DNA of 64,000 nt. Source: Siphonobacter sp. SORGH_AS_0500 (lineage in GTDB: Bacteria; Bacteroidota; Bacteroidia; Cytophagales; Spirosomataceae). Under the pieces are notes generated by a model. That model had not been told where the DNA came from. It searched no databases and saw only the letters and a list, made by a program, of their open reading frames with translations. This document shows positions 37,034-46,044 of this stretch, in pieces (positions within the stretch are counted from its first letter, which is position 1; each line of letters begins with the position of its first letter). The DNA is taken from the NCBI RefSeq assembly GCF_002838835.1, contig NZ_NHPP01000007.1, positions 62,001-126,000 of the forward strand. The letters run 5' to 3'. Position numbers and translations under genes: made by a program.

Positions 37034-38062
37034 CTACTGCACGGGTACATCATAAGCGTTCAGGTTAGCCTTAGAGGTAGTGCCCAGTTTAGCTCCATAC
37101 CCAGCGGCAACAATACCAACCAGTAATCCGAAGAAGCCCATGATGGCTCCTTTGGAAGCGGCTGAAGCAGCCTTATCAGCAGCCTCGCGGGCTTTTTCTG
37201 CGGTCTCACGTTTCGTTTGCTCAAATTTAGCCGCGGCCTGTTTGTAGGTGTTAATCCAGTTATCCACAATCTGCTCAGATTCTGCCCGGCTTTTGTTCGT
37301 GCGTTTCATAACGACGTTAACGGCATCTTCGCGATCTACCTGATTAACCGTAGCCTGACCCTGACGGAACAGACGATCAAATAAACCATTAGCAATATCG
37401 TCGGTAGCTTGCGGATTTTCAGCTGCCTGACCAGCAGAGGCTTTAAGATCTTTACCAGCCTGATCTGCTTTACGATCCAGCGTATTAGGATTCAGAGCTG
37501 GATTTCCGGTCTGACGTAAAAGGGTATTTACTTCGCTACGCAGATCTTTGAGGTCCAGATCGTTGATATTAATTCCATTTTCAGCTAGGGTTCCTTTGAC
37601 TGCTTCTCCCAATTGAGGACCTGCTGCGGAGGCTACCGAACCAGCAGCTGAACCGGCCGTGCGAACAATGCCCCCTACGAGCCGACTAGCTCCTCCAATC
37701 AGGCTACCAACCGTAGTGGTCAGAAAATAGATGGTCAGGAGCGTCATCAGACTCCAGGTTAGCACACCGTGAATAATACCGTCAAACAAGCGGGGAGTAC
37801 TTGCCAGCCGACCTGCCACCCATCCTCCGGCCAGTAAGGAAAGCAGGCTGCTGATGATATACCAGATTGCCGTTCCGATGCCCAGTCCGGCGGTAGGATT
37901 CTGTTCTTCCACGGGATCAATCGTAGAAAGGCCGATCCCTAACCCTAGTAGACTTAATAACAATTGAGAGACTACTGCAATCAAAACCCCAGCAAATACA
38001 GCACTCCAGGAAATCCGTTTAACGGGTGCTAATGACTTGGCGTATACAATTTCACGTTCCAT
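37034..38062 (-). CDS. Multi-pass membrane protein with long charged helical domain
   Basis: 342 residues. Three hydrophobic segments lie in the first 130 residues (WSAVFAGVLIAVVSQLLLSLLGLGIG; WYIISSLLSLLAGGWVAGRL; WSLMTLLTIYFLTTTVGSLIGGA). A glycine/alanine-rich linker and an Ala/Lys/Glu-rich coiled segment (about 190-300) follow, then a last membrane helix (GAIMGFFGLLVGIVAAGYGAKLG). I recognise this arrangement from uncharacterised proteins of environmental bacteria but cannot name a function. Confidence 0.75.
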   Translation of the reverse strand: MEREIVYAKSLAPVKRISWSAVFAGVLIAVVSQLLLSLLGLGIGLSTIDPVEEQNPTAGLGIGTAIWYIISSLLSLLAGGWVAGRLASTPRLFDGIIHGVLTWSLMTLLTIYFLTTTVGSLIGGASRLVGGIVRTAGSAAGSVASAAGPQLGEAVKGTLAENGININDLDLKDLRSEVNTLLRQTGNPALNPNTLDRKADQAGKDLKASAGQAAENPQATDDIANGLFDRLFRQGQATVNQVDREDAVNVVMKRTNKSRAESEQIVDNWINTYKQAAAKFEQTKRETAEKAREAADKAASAASKGAIMGFFGLLVGIVAAGYGAKLGTTSKANLNAYDVPVQ

Positions 38063-38262
38063 AAAAGTTGAATAGTTTAAGTTTTATTTTACTCAATCAG
38101 AGTGAGTAGGTGCTTAAACTAAAATTTCATACCAATTATTTATTAACGTTATATTTTGCTTAGCAAAAGCCCCTTTATGTGTGATTTGTTACCTAACCTT
38201 TGCAAGAGACGTTTGGGTAGTAGAACTTCCCGAACGCTTTTTAGAAGTTTGGAAATACGAGC

Positions 38263-38755
38263 TAATGAAAAATTGGAATGCTCTTAAAACCTGGTTTACT
38301 GCTCTATCCTTATCATTGGTAATAGGTAGCTGTTCAAACCCGTCTCCTGAAAAAAGACCAGATGATTTTAGCTTTTAATTTCCTCAGATTTTAGTGAGTA
38401 TAACTCAGATAGTCAGCTATTGCAGGGGGCATTGAAAGATACAGTGTAACCCTTTCTACGGCTGAATTAGATCGATTATATAAGGCGTTTCAAAACATAG
38501 AGTTTACAGATTTCCCTAAACACTTTATTGATTTCCCTTTTCTTGAAACGCTCCCCTGATCAAGGATGGCTATTGAATATTCAGCCAATCATGAGAGCAA
38601 TAGGTCTGAATACAGCAATTGCTTTGCCCCTACACTTCAGTAGAGGCAGGAAAAGCGATTCCATGAGATAAGTACTTTTATTAGTGATGTGATTTACTAT
38701 AAATCAGAAGTGAGTAAGACGATCGAATTCATTGGACCAATTATAGTAGAATAAC
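38263..38755 (+). pseudogene. Degraded lipoprotein gene
   Basis: An ATG at 38263 opens MKNWNALKTWFTALSLSLVI with lipobox GSC, but the frame stops after 37 codons. Continuing sequence in shifted frames is protein-like: SSDFSEYNSDSQLLQGALKD, then TLSTAELDRLYKAFQNIEFT, then IEYSANHESNRSEYSNCFAP and FISDVIYYKSEVSKTIEF ending at 38755. At least two one-base shifts and two in-frame stops (TGA near 38559, TAG near 38640) are needed to join it. Unlike the single-base breaks elsewhere, it has nonsense changes, so it is a genuine relic. Its original function is unknown. Confidence 0.7.
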
Positions 38756-40882
38756 TTACCGAATCTGATATACATCCACCAGTTGTTTTACCTCTTCCAA
38801 GGTCCGGGTAGGTTTTTCCAAACCTTCGGGAATAGGTCGTTTGGAGAGGGTCTGGAAGTATAATACGCAAGCATCCCGCCACCAAAGGGCTTCGCGGTGT
38901 TGAATGCTGAGTTTCCCTTTTACATTCTCAAAAATCTCAGGATCAATCTGATTTTTAACGCCCTCCCATTGTTGTTGCATCCGGGTTACTCCGGCTACAC
39001 CTGCGTAATAGCGGTGGCAAAGTTCATCCCAAAGAATTCTTCCCGAAGGCATGGGATGCGTCCAGGGTACATGATGAAACCAGAGTAAATATTCAGGTGG
39101 GCAGGAAGCGGCATCCCATTGTTTCTGCACTTCAGGAGCATACAAATGCAGGGCTTTACTGCCCGATTCAGTACGATCAAAGCCAATACCATTTTCATCG
39201 GCTTTGTGGTAATACACTGAAGTCCAGTCGGGCCGGACGTTTTTAGCAAGCCAGGGGTTGGGCCCATAATGCAGGTTATTACCCATGATGTGATGCAAGC
39301 CCAGCGGCGTCATGTAATTCACCAGCGTTTCGCGGGAATTGACTAGCATGTTCTGAATAGTCGCAACCGCTTTGGTATCATTCGTAAGCGTCATACGAAT
39401 CCATTCTTCGGCGATTTTTTCCGAGGAAAGCGTATAATCCCAAGCCAGACGACCAAAGGCATACCAGTTAGCCTGCCCCATCGGATGGCCCGTCCAGTTA
39501 CGATCAGACCCTGTATTAGCGACGCCCGCCATGCCCGTTTTCTGATAACCATGTACCGAGCCATCAATAACTTTAGCAACTGTAGAACCCTTACCCTTCG
39601 CGTAGGTATCCGAATCCAGACATTCCTTGAACAGAGGAGCCATATAAGCTAGATGGGTAGCAAAACCCAGGTATTCCTGAGTAAGCTGAAATTCCATCAT
39701 CAGAGGGGTTTGGGGCATGGCCCCGAAAAGCGGATGAAAGGGCTCGCGGGGCTGAAAATCAATTGGTCCATTTTTGACCTGAACCAGTACGTTTGAATCA
39801 AATTTTCCGTCCAGCGGCTTAAATTCTTCATAACCTGCCTTGAACCGATCCCCGTTGGGATCAGCTTTATAGACAAACGAACGCCACATGACAATTCCTT
39901 GAGGATAAGGAGCTAAAGCTTCAGATAACATCCGGGCACCGTCGGCGTGGGTACGGTCATAATCCTGTGGGCCGGGCTCACCTTCGGAGTTCGCCTTTAC
40001 CAGATACCCACCGAAATCAGGAATCAGGGTATAAATTTCTTTCGTTTTTTCGGCCCACCAACGCTTCACTTCCGGGTCGAGTGGATTAGAGGTTTTAAGT
40101 CCACCAAGCGTTTTCGGAGCTGCAAAAAACACGGATAGGTACACCTTAATACCATACGGACGAAAAACGTCGGCCAGAGCAGCTACCTTTTTGAGGTATT
40201 CCGGCGTAAGAAAGCGGGCACTGGCATTCACATTATTCAGAACGGTTCCGTTAATACCAATCGAAGCATTCGCCCGGGCGTAATCGTGGTAACGCGGGTC
40301 GATCACGTCGGGTAAGTCAAACCAGTGCCAGAGTGTAGACCCGGCATACCCCCGCTCAATAGTGCCGTTGTTATTATCCCAATGGTTTAAAAGTCGATAC
40401 TGAACTTTCGGACTGCTGGTAACATTCAATTTTTCTAACGGCTGTAACGTCTGAATTTCCCGTAACAAAGCAAAGGTTCCATAGAGTAACCCCATTTCTG
40501 TTTTAGCCGAAATGATAAGGTTTTTCGAGGATTGCGAAAGGTGATAACCCTCCGCATTGACAAGCTCAGCGGGATTGATCTTCAGGAGAATACTTCCCAC
40601 ATTAGCAGTCTTTTGAATGGTCAGGGTTTTTCCGGTTAACCCCTTAATGGCGGTTTGTAATTCTTTCGCCGCCACTTTCATCGTCGGCGAATCACTGGGA
40701 ATGGTAATACTTTGAAGATGGTTGAGAATAGGTTGAACCTTACTCAAACGATCATATTTTAACCATAAGCGATAGCCATCATCTGCTCGTGCGTGGGTGA
40801 CAAAAAGTAGAAGCGTAACGAATAAAGCCTGCGAGAATCTTTGAAAAGCAATAGACTTATGAAAACGAAAGAAAAATGCCAT
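38756..40882 (-). CDS. aguA: Alpha-glucuronidase, glycoside hydrolase family 67
   Basis: 708 residues from the ATG at 40882, with a signal peptide (FSQALFVTLLLFVTHARA). The family core is clear: DGYRLWLKY, VQYRLLNHWDNNNGTIERGYAG, GINGTVLNNVN, DFGGYLVKANSEGEPGPQDY (catalytic acid region) and QVKNGPIDFQPREPFHPLFG. GH67 releases 4-O-methyl-glucuronic acid from xylo-oligosaccharides. The upstream in-frame extension to 41005 has no signal and is not used. It is unlinked to other xylan genes except the GH43 at 46-48 kb. Confidence 0.95.
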   Translation of the reverse strand: MAFFFRFHKSIAFQRFSQALFVTLLLFVTHARADDGYRLWLKYDRLSKVQPILNHLQSITIPSDSPTMKVAAKELQTAIKGLTGKTLTIQKTANVGSILLKINPAELVNAEGYHLSQSSKNLIISAKTEMGLLYGTFALLREIQTLQPLEKLNVTSSPKVQYRLLNHWDNNNGTIERGYAGSTLWHWFDLPDVIDPRYHDYARANASIGINGTVLNNVNASARFLTPEYLKKVAALADVFRPYGIKVYLSVFFAAPKTLGGLKTSNPLDPEVKRWWAEKTKEIYTLIPDFGGYLVKANSEGEPGPQDYDRTHADGARMLSEALAPYPQGIVMWRSFVYKADPNGDRFKAGYEEFKPLDGKFDSNVLVQVKNGPIDFQPREPFHPLFGAMPQTPLMMEFQLTQEYLGFATHLAYMAPLFKECLDSDTYAKGKGSTVAKVIDGSVHGYQKTGMAGVANTGSDRNWTGHPMGQANWYAFGRLAWDYTLSSEKIAEEWIRMTLTNDTKAVATIQNMLVNSRETLVNYMTPLGLHHIMGNNLHYGPNPWLAKNVRPDWTSVYYHKADENGIGFDRTESGSKALHLYAPEVQKQWDAASCPPEYLLWFHHVPWTHPMPSGRILWDELCHRYYAGVAGVTRMQQQWEGVKNQIDPEIFENVKGKLSIQHREALWWRDACVLYFQTLSKRPIPEGLEKPTRTLEEVKQLVDVYQIR

Positions 40883-41050
40883 GATCAGTCTTTGATTGGA
40901 TAATACAAAAGAATGATTTTTTTGGCTTTTATAACGACTGTTCGACTTATTATTCATCGTAAATCCAATCAGGAAGAGATGAACTAGAGAATGACCAACG
41001 CTCAACTAGTGATGACAGCTACGAGCAGGGTTCAGATTGGAATAATCCAT

Positions 41051-41165
41051 TGAACGCTGCTGCCAGTGTGGCCCGGCCAGCTTTTCGCTGGCAGCATAAT
41101 CTTTGGGCTTGGACAATTAAAAGGCAGAATAGAAATGGCTTGCTGCCAGCGAAAAAGCTGGCAGC
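41051..41165. repeat. Paired inverted REP-like hairpins (REPIN-like element)
   Basis: GCCAGCTTTTCGCTGGCAGCA at 41076-41096 and its near-exact reverse complement at 41141-41165 (one extra A) are each self-complementary. Together they form a larger inverted pair around 44 bp, in the 404-bp gap between aguA and the SPFH gene. A GTTT-type tract (A/C form) follows at 41205-41250. Confidence 0.75.
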
Positions 41166-41286
41166 GGAAGGGAAAACCTATTAGCCAGCAACTACAATCT
41201 CTTATACTAAATACCGTTGTAAACAAAAAACTACCAACCAATAACTATCAACCGCAGCGGCGGCCGCTAACAACCAGATACAAGAC

Positions 41287-42060
41287 CTATTGAACATTTT
41301 TGAAAAAGGTAGGCGAGTTCCCGTATAAGGGCGTCTTGCCGTCCCATTTTTCAATAAACTGCTGCTGAATCAATAGAGGAGATAAAGTACGTTGACGCAA
41401 TTCATTGGCTTTGGCATCTGCCTCGGCTTCTACGATCTTCTTCCGAGCCTGAGCTTCGGCTACGCGTAACTCGTTTTCCACCTGCATCGCCTGCTGAACA
41501 GCTTCGTTTTTAGCATTAATTGCTCTAACTATACTCTCGGGGTAACCCAAGCCACTGGTCAATTGCTCCAGTAAAAAACCGTCGGCTTTAAAGGAAGAAT
41601 CGAGCGTATGTTGTACGTCATTTTCGAATTGTTGACGGTTGGAAATTAGCTCATCCGTCGTGTATTTATTCATCTGAATACGGAAGGCATCTTTCACATA
41701 ATTAAGTAAAGTTGTCTTCGTAATTTCAGGAATATCTTTTCGATACTTGGTAAAAATATGCGGACTTTTTCCGGCCTGAACGCGGAAAGAAATCGTAGGA
41801 TCTACGGTAAAAACACTACCATCTTTTGCGTTAACGGTAAATGCTTCGTAATCCGCCGTTTGCATGTACAAAGGTGATTGATACACATCCTCTGTGAAAG
41901 GATTATACCAAACTCGGCCTGTTACTAATACCACATCTTGTACCCCTTTGTCGGACCCATATTGTTTGACCCGAATCCCTTCATGTCCGGCATCAATGCG
42001 GGTGCAGGAGTATAGGAATAAACTAAAAAGAGCGGCAATGATTAAGGTAAATTTTTTCAC
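41287..42060 (-). CDS. SPFH/band-7 (prohibitin-like) lipoprotein
   Basis: 257 residues from a GTG start. The signal/lipobox is KKFTLIIAALFSLFLYSC. The SPFH domain runs from about residue 22 to 180 (GHEGIRVKQYG, VDPTISFRVQAGKSP), followed by an Ala/Glu coiled coil (NEAVQQAMQVENELRVAEAQARKKIVEAEADAK). Such proteins build membrane-bound ring or scaffold assemblies. Its start overlaps the stop of the small membrane gene upstream (GTGA), so the pair is translationally coupled. Confidence 0.88.
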   Translation of the reverse strand: MKKFTLIIAALFSLFLYSCTRIDAGHEGIRVKQYGSDKGVQDVVLVTGRVWYNPFTEDVYQSPLYMQTADYEAFTVNAKDGSVFTVDPTISFRVQAGKSPHIFTKYRKDIPEITKTTLLNYVKDAFRIQMNKYTTDELISNRQQFENDVQHTLDSSFKADGFLLEQLTSGLGYPESIVRAINAKNEAVQQAMQVENELRVAEAQARKKIVEAEADAKANELRQRTLSPLLIQQQFIEKWDGKTPLYGNSPTFFKNVQ

Positions 42061-42251
42061 GATTTTAAAAAGGCTAAGGTGAATTTAAAAAGTAAATAAT
42101 TGATAAGTAATAAACCACTGAATCCAATAATTCCGAGCAAAACGAAAGCGTTGGACGCTTTAGAAAGCCATTCAAAAATCCAGGTAATGGCGTATAGGTC
42201 TAACGCGATGAGAAGGGGTGCTAAGATAAGTAAATAGGTTTTCCTGTCCAT
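42057..42251 (-). CDS. Small two-helix membrane protein
   Basis: 64 residues with two hydrophobic helices (YLLILAPLLIALDLYAITWIF and AFVLLGIIGFSGLLLINYLL). Its stop overlaps the GTG start of the SPFH gene, suggesting the two act together in the membrane. No known family recognised. Confidence 0.65.
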   Translation of the reverse strand: MDRKTYLLILAPLLIALDLYAITWIFEWLSKASNAFVLLGIIGFSGLLLINYLLFKFTLAFLKS

Positions 42252-42471
42252 GTGGATGTTGCCTCTATCAACTTGGTTTATAGAAGTTTAGACAAATATA
42301 CATCGGGACTAAAAGAGCAGAGGAACTATTGTGATGAATGTAAAAAGAAAGAATCTGTTCGGTAAATAGATGGGATGAGATAGAAGAGTATACTAAAAAT
42401 GAAATAGTTATTGCATATATAATAAATGTTGATGCCCTCAAGTAGAAAAACAGGACATCAGAGTAAAAAAC

Positions 42472-43042
42472 TTAACCAATTTTTAGATCGTATTTACGCA
42501 GCAATCCTACCAGACCTTCCGTAGAAAATCTAGCTTTTTAATCAAATTATTTTCGGGATCAATGGTATAATTATAAGCGGTTAAAAAGTTAACCTGATCC
42601 AGTTTGGTTTGTGAAAAAACGGCGTTTTCCAGATCACAATGCTGGAAGTTACTACCCGTTAATACGCACGATGAAAAATCTACACTTTTCAATGAACAAT
42701 CATCAAAGAGTGTCTTTATCATTTTTTAGTAGTAAAAAGGCTAAAGTCTAACTTACACTTTTTAAAACTTACGCTAAAAAATCCATTTTCGCAGGTGTTG
42801 AAGTGCACCCCAATTAACTTACAATCATTGAAGGTAACGTTGTTTAGTACGGAACGGTTAAGCGGTAACATAGCCATGTTACAACTTACAAAGGTACAAT
42901 CCGTAAAGCGATTGGATGAAAAGTTACTCTCAGAAAAATTGCATTGCTTAAAAACACAATTTTCGAACTCTTTATGGCGAATTTGCTGCCCCGAGTAACT
43001 CACTTTATCAAAAATCTCGTCCTGATAAAAATCTAAGTCCAT
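42472..43042 (-). pseudogene. Pentapeptide-repeat protein with two one-base breaks
   Basis: Repeats of the A(D/N)LXX type run throughout (FENCVFKQCNFSESNFSSNRFTDCTF; FDDCSLKSVDFSSCVLTGSNFQHCDL), giving a right-handed quadrilateral beta-helix. The gene breaks twice: at AAAAAATGATAAAG near 42720 and at ATTAAAAAGCTAGA near 42541. One A added at each site gives a 190-residue protein ending LVGLLRKYDLKIG, a C-terminus seen in intact relatives. Some members (Qnr, MfpA) protect gyrase; the function here is unknown. Both breaks sit in poly-A and may be assembly errors. Confidence 0.85.
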
Positions 43043-43085
43043 TTTCAAAAAAAAATTTTGAAGCTTCGCTTCATAGTGATCCCAT

Positions 43086-43116
43086 AAAAAACCCGCAGCT
43101 CATTGCCGCGGGTTTT
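43086..43116 (-). terminator. Terminator after nrdB
   Basis: AAAACCCGC / GCGGGTTTT stem, T-run on the minus strand. Confidence 0.8.
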
Positions 43117-43137
43117 AGTATAGAGCAGGAGGGTGTC

Positions 43138-44130
43138 CTAGAAATCTTCGTCTAACGCAAATTTGTTAGCATCTTTTTCCTGCTGGTTAGCCATAACGCC
43201 GGCTTTCTGATATTCACCCACGCGTTTTTCAAAGAAGTTGGTTTTGCCTTGTAGCGAAATCATTTCCATGAAATCAAATGGGTTCGTAGCGTTGAACTGT
43301 TTCTCCAAACCAAGAGACACTAAGAGACGGTCAGCAACGAATTCGATGTATTGACTCATCAGAACGGCATTCATACCGATCAGAGAAACGGGCAGAGCGT
43401 CCGTTACGAATTCTTTTTCGATGGCAACGGCATCCAGAATGATCTGATACACTCGCTCTTTCGGTAGTTTGTTTATGATGTGGCTGGTGTAAAGCATACA
43501 CGCAAAATCACAGTGCAATCCTTCATCTCGGGAAATCAGCTCGTTTGAAAACGACAGACCGGGCATCAGACCCCGTTTTTTCAGCCAGAAGATCGAGCAG
43601 AACGAACCAGAGAAGAAAATACCTTCTACGGCCGCAAAAGCGATCAGACGTTCGGCGAAGTTGTCGCTATCGATCCAACGCAGAGCCCATTCGGCTTTTT
43701 TCTGCACACATTCAATCGTATCAATTGCCCGCAACATCCGGTCTTTTTCAACGGGATTTTTGATATACGTGTCAATCAGAAGAGAATAGGTTTCTGAGTG
43801 AATATTTTCCATCATTACCTGAAAACCGTAGAAGCATTTGGCTTCGGCGTATTGCACTTCACTAAGGAAGTTCACGGCCAGGTTTTCGTTCACGATACCA
43901 TCTGAAGCGGCGAAGAATGCCAGTACGTGCGAGATAAAGTGGCGTTCGCCATCGTTGAGATTTTCCCAGTCTTTCAGATCCTGGCCCAGGTCAATCTCCT
44001 CGGCTGTCCAGAAAGAGGCTTCGTGCTTTTTGTACATTTCCCAGATGTCGTGATGCTTGATGGGAAAGAGAACAAATCGCATCGGATCTTCTATCAATAG
44101 CGGTTCATTTCCAATGTGCTCCTGAGCCAT
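43138..44130 (-). CDS. nrdB: Ribonucleoside-diphosphate reductase beta subunit (class I)
   Basis: 330 residues of the ferritin-like R2 fold. The di-iron ligands are visible in [11 protein letters not shown] (Asp/Glu), [16 protein letters not shown] (E-x-x-H), [12 protein letters not shown] (Glu) and [13 protein letters not shown] (E-x-x-H). It generates the radical used by the alpha subunit to make deoxyribonucleotides. The partner nrdA is not in the window. The C-terminal DEDF would bind the alpha subunit. No NrdR box was found upstream. Confidence 0.96.
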   Translation of the reverse strand: MAQEHIGNEPLLIEDPMRFVLFPIKHHDIWEMYKKHEASFWTAEEIDLGQDLKDWENLNDGERHFISHVLAFFAASDGIVNENLAVNFLSEVQYAEAKCFYGFQVMMENIHSETYSLLIDTYIKNPVEKDRMLRAIDTIECVQKKAEWALRWIDSDNFAERLIAFAAVEGIFFSGSFCSIFWLKKRGLMPGLSFSNELISRDEGLHCDFACMLYTSHIINKLPKERVYQIILDAVAIEKEFVTDALPVSLIGMNAVLMSQYIEFVADRLLVSLGLEKQFNATNPFDFMEMISLQGKTNFFEKRVGEYQKAGVMANQQEKDANKFALDEDF

Positions 44131-44232
44131 AACGGATTATAATTTTTTGGTTATGATTTAAAGTGGGACTCCGTGCCTGCTGCCCCAAAGAAGGGGTAAC
44201 TAGCTGAAAACCAAATTCGAATATAGGGCAAT

Positions 44233-44258
44233 AAAAACGGCCCGACCGGGGCCGTTTT
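44233..44258 (-). terminator. Terminator after nagA
   Basis: AAAACGGCCC / GGGCCGTTTT stem with a short loop, followed on the minus strand by TTTTTAT. It lies 160 bp beyond the nagA stop. Confidence 0.7.
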
Positions 44259-44417
44259 CTTTTACTCTCTTTAATTTTGAGAGGGTACTTCAACAAAATT
44301 AAGCGTTTCGACGGGTGATACAAGGAATTTTTTGAAAGAAGAAAACGGGCTTTTAGGGAACCTTTTTATAACATCCGTCAGGCGTGGCATTTAAGCCAAA
44401 ATAACCTTTGATAAATT

Positions 44418-45539
44418 TTAAATGCGAGTGAACTTTCCCTCCGTATGGTAGCCCTTCATTTGAAAATTTTGATCAAAGAGGATGAAACTGGCCTCGTAAC
44501 CTGCCCCGAGTCGGCCCAGCGTATGATCTTTTCCAATGATTTGAGCGGGGTAAAGCGAGGCCATTCGCAAAGCTTCCTCCAGTGGAATGCCAACCTCATT
44601 AACGCAATTCTTCACCGCTTCAATAAGCGTCAGCGAAGAGCCGGATAAAGTACCGTTTTCATCTTCAAAACGTCTGCGTTCTGGATTGATCGTGAATCTG
44701 TATTCGCCACGGGTGTCTTCAGTGACGGCATCGGTAATGAGGAAGAGCCGATCTCCCATCATTTTCTTGGCAATTCGAACGCTGGCAAAGTCTACATGAA
44801 TACCGTCGGCGATGATACTGGCCCGAACCGACGAATCCAGCGTAGCTCCCAGTAGTCCCGGCTCGCGGCTGTTGAAAGGCGACATGGCATTAAATAAATG
44901 AGTAACTAGTCCAATGCCCCGATCAAAGGCCTGGATGGCTTCAGTATACGTCGCGTTTGAATGCCCGGCGGAGAGAAGAATGGGACTGGACAGCAACCAT
45001 TCCAGCACTTCAGGGTCGGCTTCTTCGGGAGCAAGAGTCAGGTAAAGGGGTAAATCATCCGCAGCTTCAACTAATGCTGTCAGCTCAGCGATAGTCGCTT
45101 TTCGGATGTAGGAAAGCAAATGTGCTCCTTTCTTGACGGGATTAAAGTAAGGCCCTTCCAGATGCAGCCCTACCAGTCCGGCTCCACCCTGCTGTCGATA
45201 ACTCCGACAAGCCTGAATAGCGGCCAGCATTCCGCTTAATGGCCCCGTATGGTAAGTAATCTGAAAATGGGTAGTACCGCCCTTGAGGTGTTCTTCGTAG
45301 GTTTTCTGGATGGTTTCTGGTGTAGGCTCGGTGGTAAACAAAGCCCCCTTCCCTCCATAAACTTGAAGTTCAATCAAGCCCGGAGCAATGATGCTATCGG
45401 AGCAATCGATTACTTCTGCTCCTTCGGGAGCATTCTCCTGAATACCTATGATGGTTTTACCATCGGTCAGCAGGTATTGATGGTCGATAAATTCTAAACC
45501 CGTAAAGATGCGGGCATTTTTAAAAGCAAAGAGGCTCAT
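44418..45539 (-). CDS. nagA: N-acetylglucosamine-6-phosphate deacetylase
   Basis: 373 residues, amidohydrolase fold. Visible: LIELQVYGGKGALFT, the metal-binding HLEGPYFNPVKKGAH, SAGHSNATY, THLFNAMSPFNSREPGLLG and the catalytic Asp in FLITDAVTEDT. It converts GlcNAc-6-phosphate to glucosamine-6-phosphate in amino-sugar recycling. No nagB or transporter adjoins it. It is full length with no breaks. Confidence 0.95.
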   Translation of the reverse strand: MSLFAFKNARIFTGLEFIDHQYLLTDGKTIIGIQENAPEGAEVIDCSDSIIAPGLIELQVYGGKGALFTTEPTPETIQKTYEEHLKGGTTHFQITYHTGPLSGMLAAIQACRSYRQQGGAGLVGLHLEGPYFNPVKKGAHLLSYIRKATIAELTALVEAADDLPLYLTLAPEEADPEVLEWLLSSPILLSAGHSNATYTEAIQAFDRGIGLVTHLFNAMSPFNSREPGLLGATLDSSVRASIIADGIHVDFASVRIAKKMMGDRLFLITDAVTEDTRGEYRFTINPERRRFEDENGTLSGSSLTLIEAVKNCVNEVGIPLEEALRMASLYPAQIIGKDHTLGRLGAGYEASFILFDQNFQMKGYHTEGKFTRI

Positions 45540-45594
45540 AACGTATGACGTTGAGCCTCAAAGAAAACTATTGTTGATGACTTATGAGTCAGTA

Positions 45595-45786
45595 TTAGAA
45601 AATAATAGAAACTAGCCAGGTTATGAAAGTAACCCACAGTAATGCTCCCATAGGTAAAGCAACAAACCAAACCAGGGTATTTAACCGATCGTATTTGACG
45701 GGTTTTTTAGCTTTGGCAATCTTCTTAGTTGTTCTGGCAACCTGAGTAGAATCAAAGTTAATGTAGCTGACAGGAGCGGATATCAT
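45595..45786 (-). CDS. Small single-span membrane protein
   Basis: 63 residues: a charged N-terminal half (TTKKIAKAKKPVKYDR) and one C-terminal membrane helix (LVWFVALPMGALLWVTFITWLVSIIF). It lies upstream of nagA on the same strand. Function not recognised. The following 45787-46044 gap is AT-rich with nothing seen. Confidence 0.55.
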   Translation of the reverse strand: MISAPVSYINFDSTQVARTTKKIAKAKKPVKYDRLNTLVWFVALPMGALLWVTFITWLVSIIF

Positions 45787-46044
45787 AATTAACGTTTTTT
45801 GAGGTGAGTTAAACTCAAACTTGATAGAACAAGATTAACACCATTTCTGAACAAGGTACCTTGCCATTCGATAGATGGTATGTTTTTCCCGGTAAACATC
45901 AAAATAGCCAGACGAATGGGTTTGTTTTGACTATTCGCTGATTTAATAGTAAATAAACGAGTTTTTTTTGATAATTAATATAGTTTTTGGTGTTTGATAA
46001 TTGATAATAAATCTATAAATATGACAAAATAAAGGGAAAAGTTC

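Noticed and set aside
44131..44232. Possible NrdR box or riboswitch upstream of nrdB
   Set aside because: No match to the NrdR palindrome or to a known cobalamin aptamer could be seen; only a short CCCC/GGGG hairpin.
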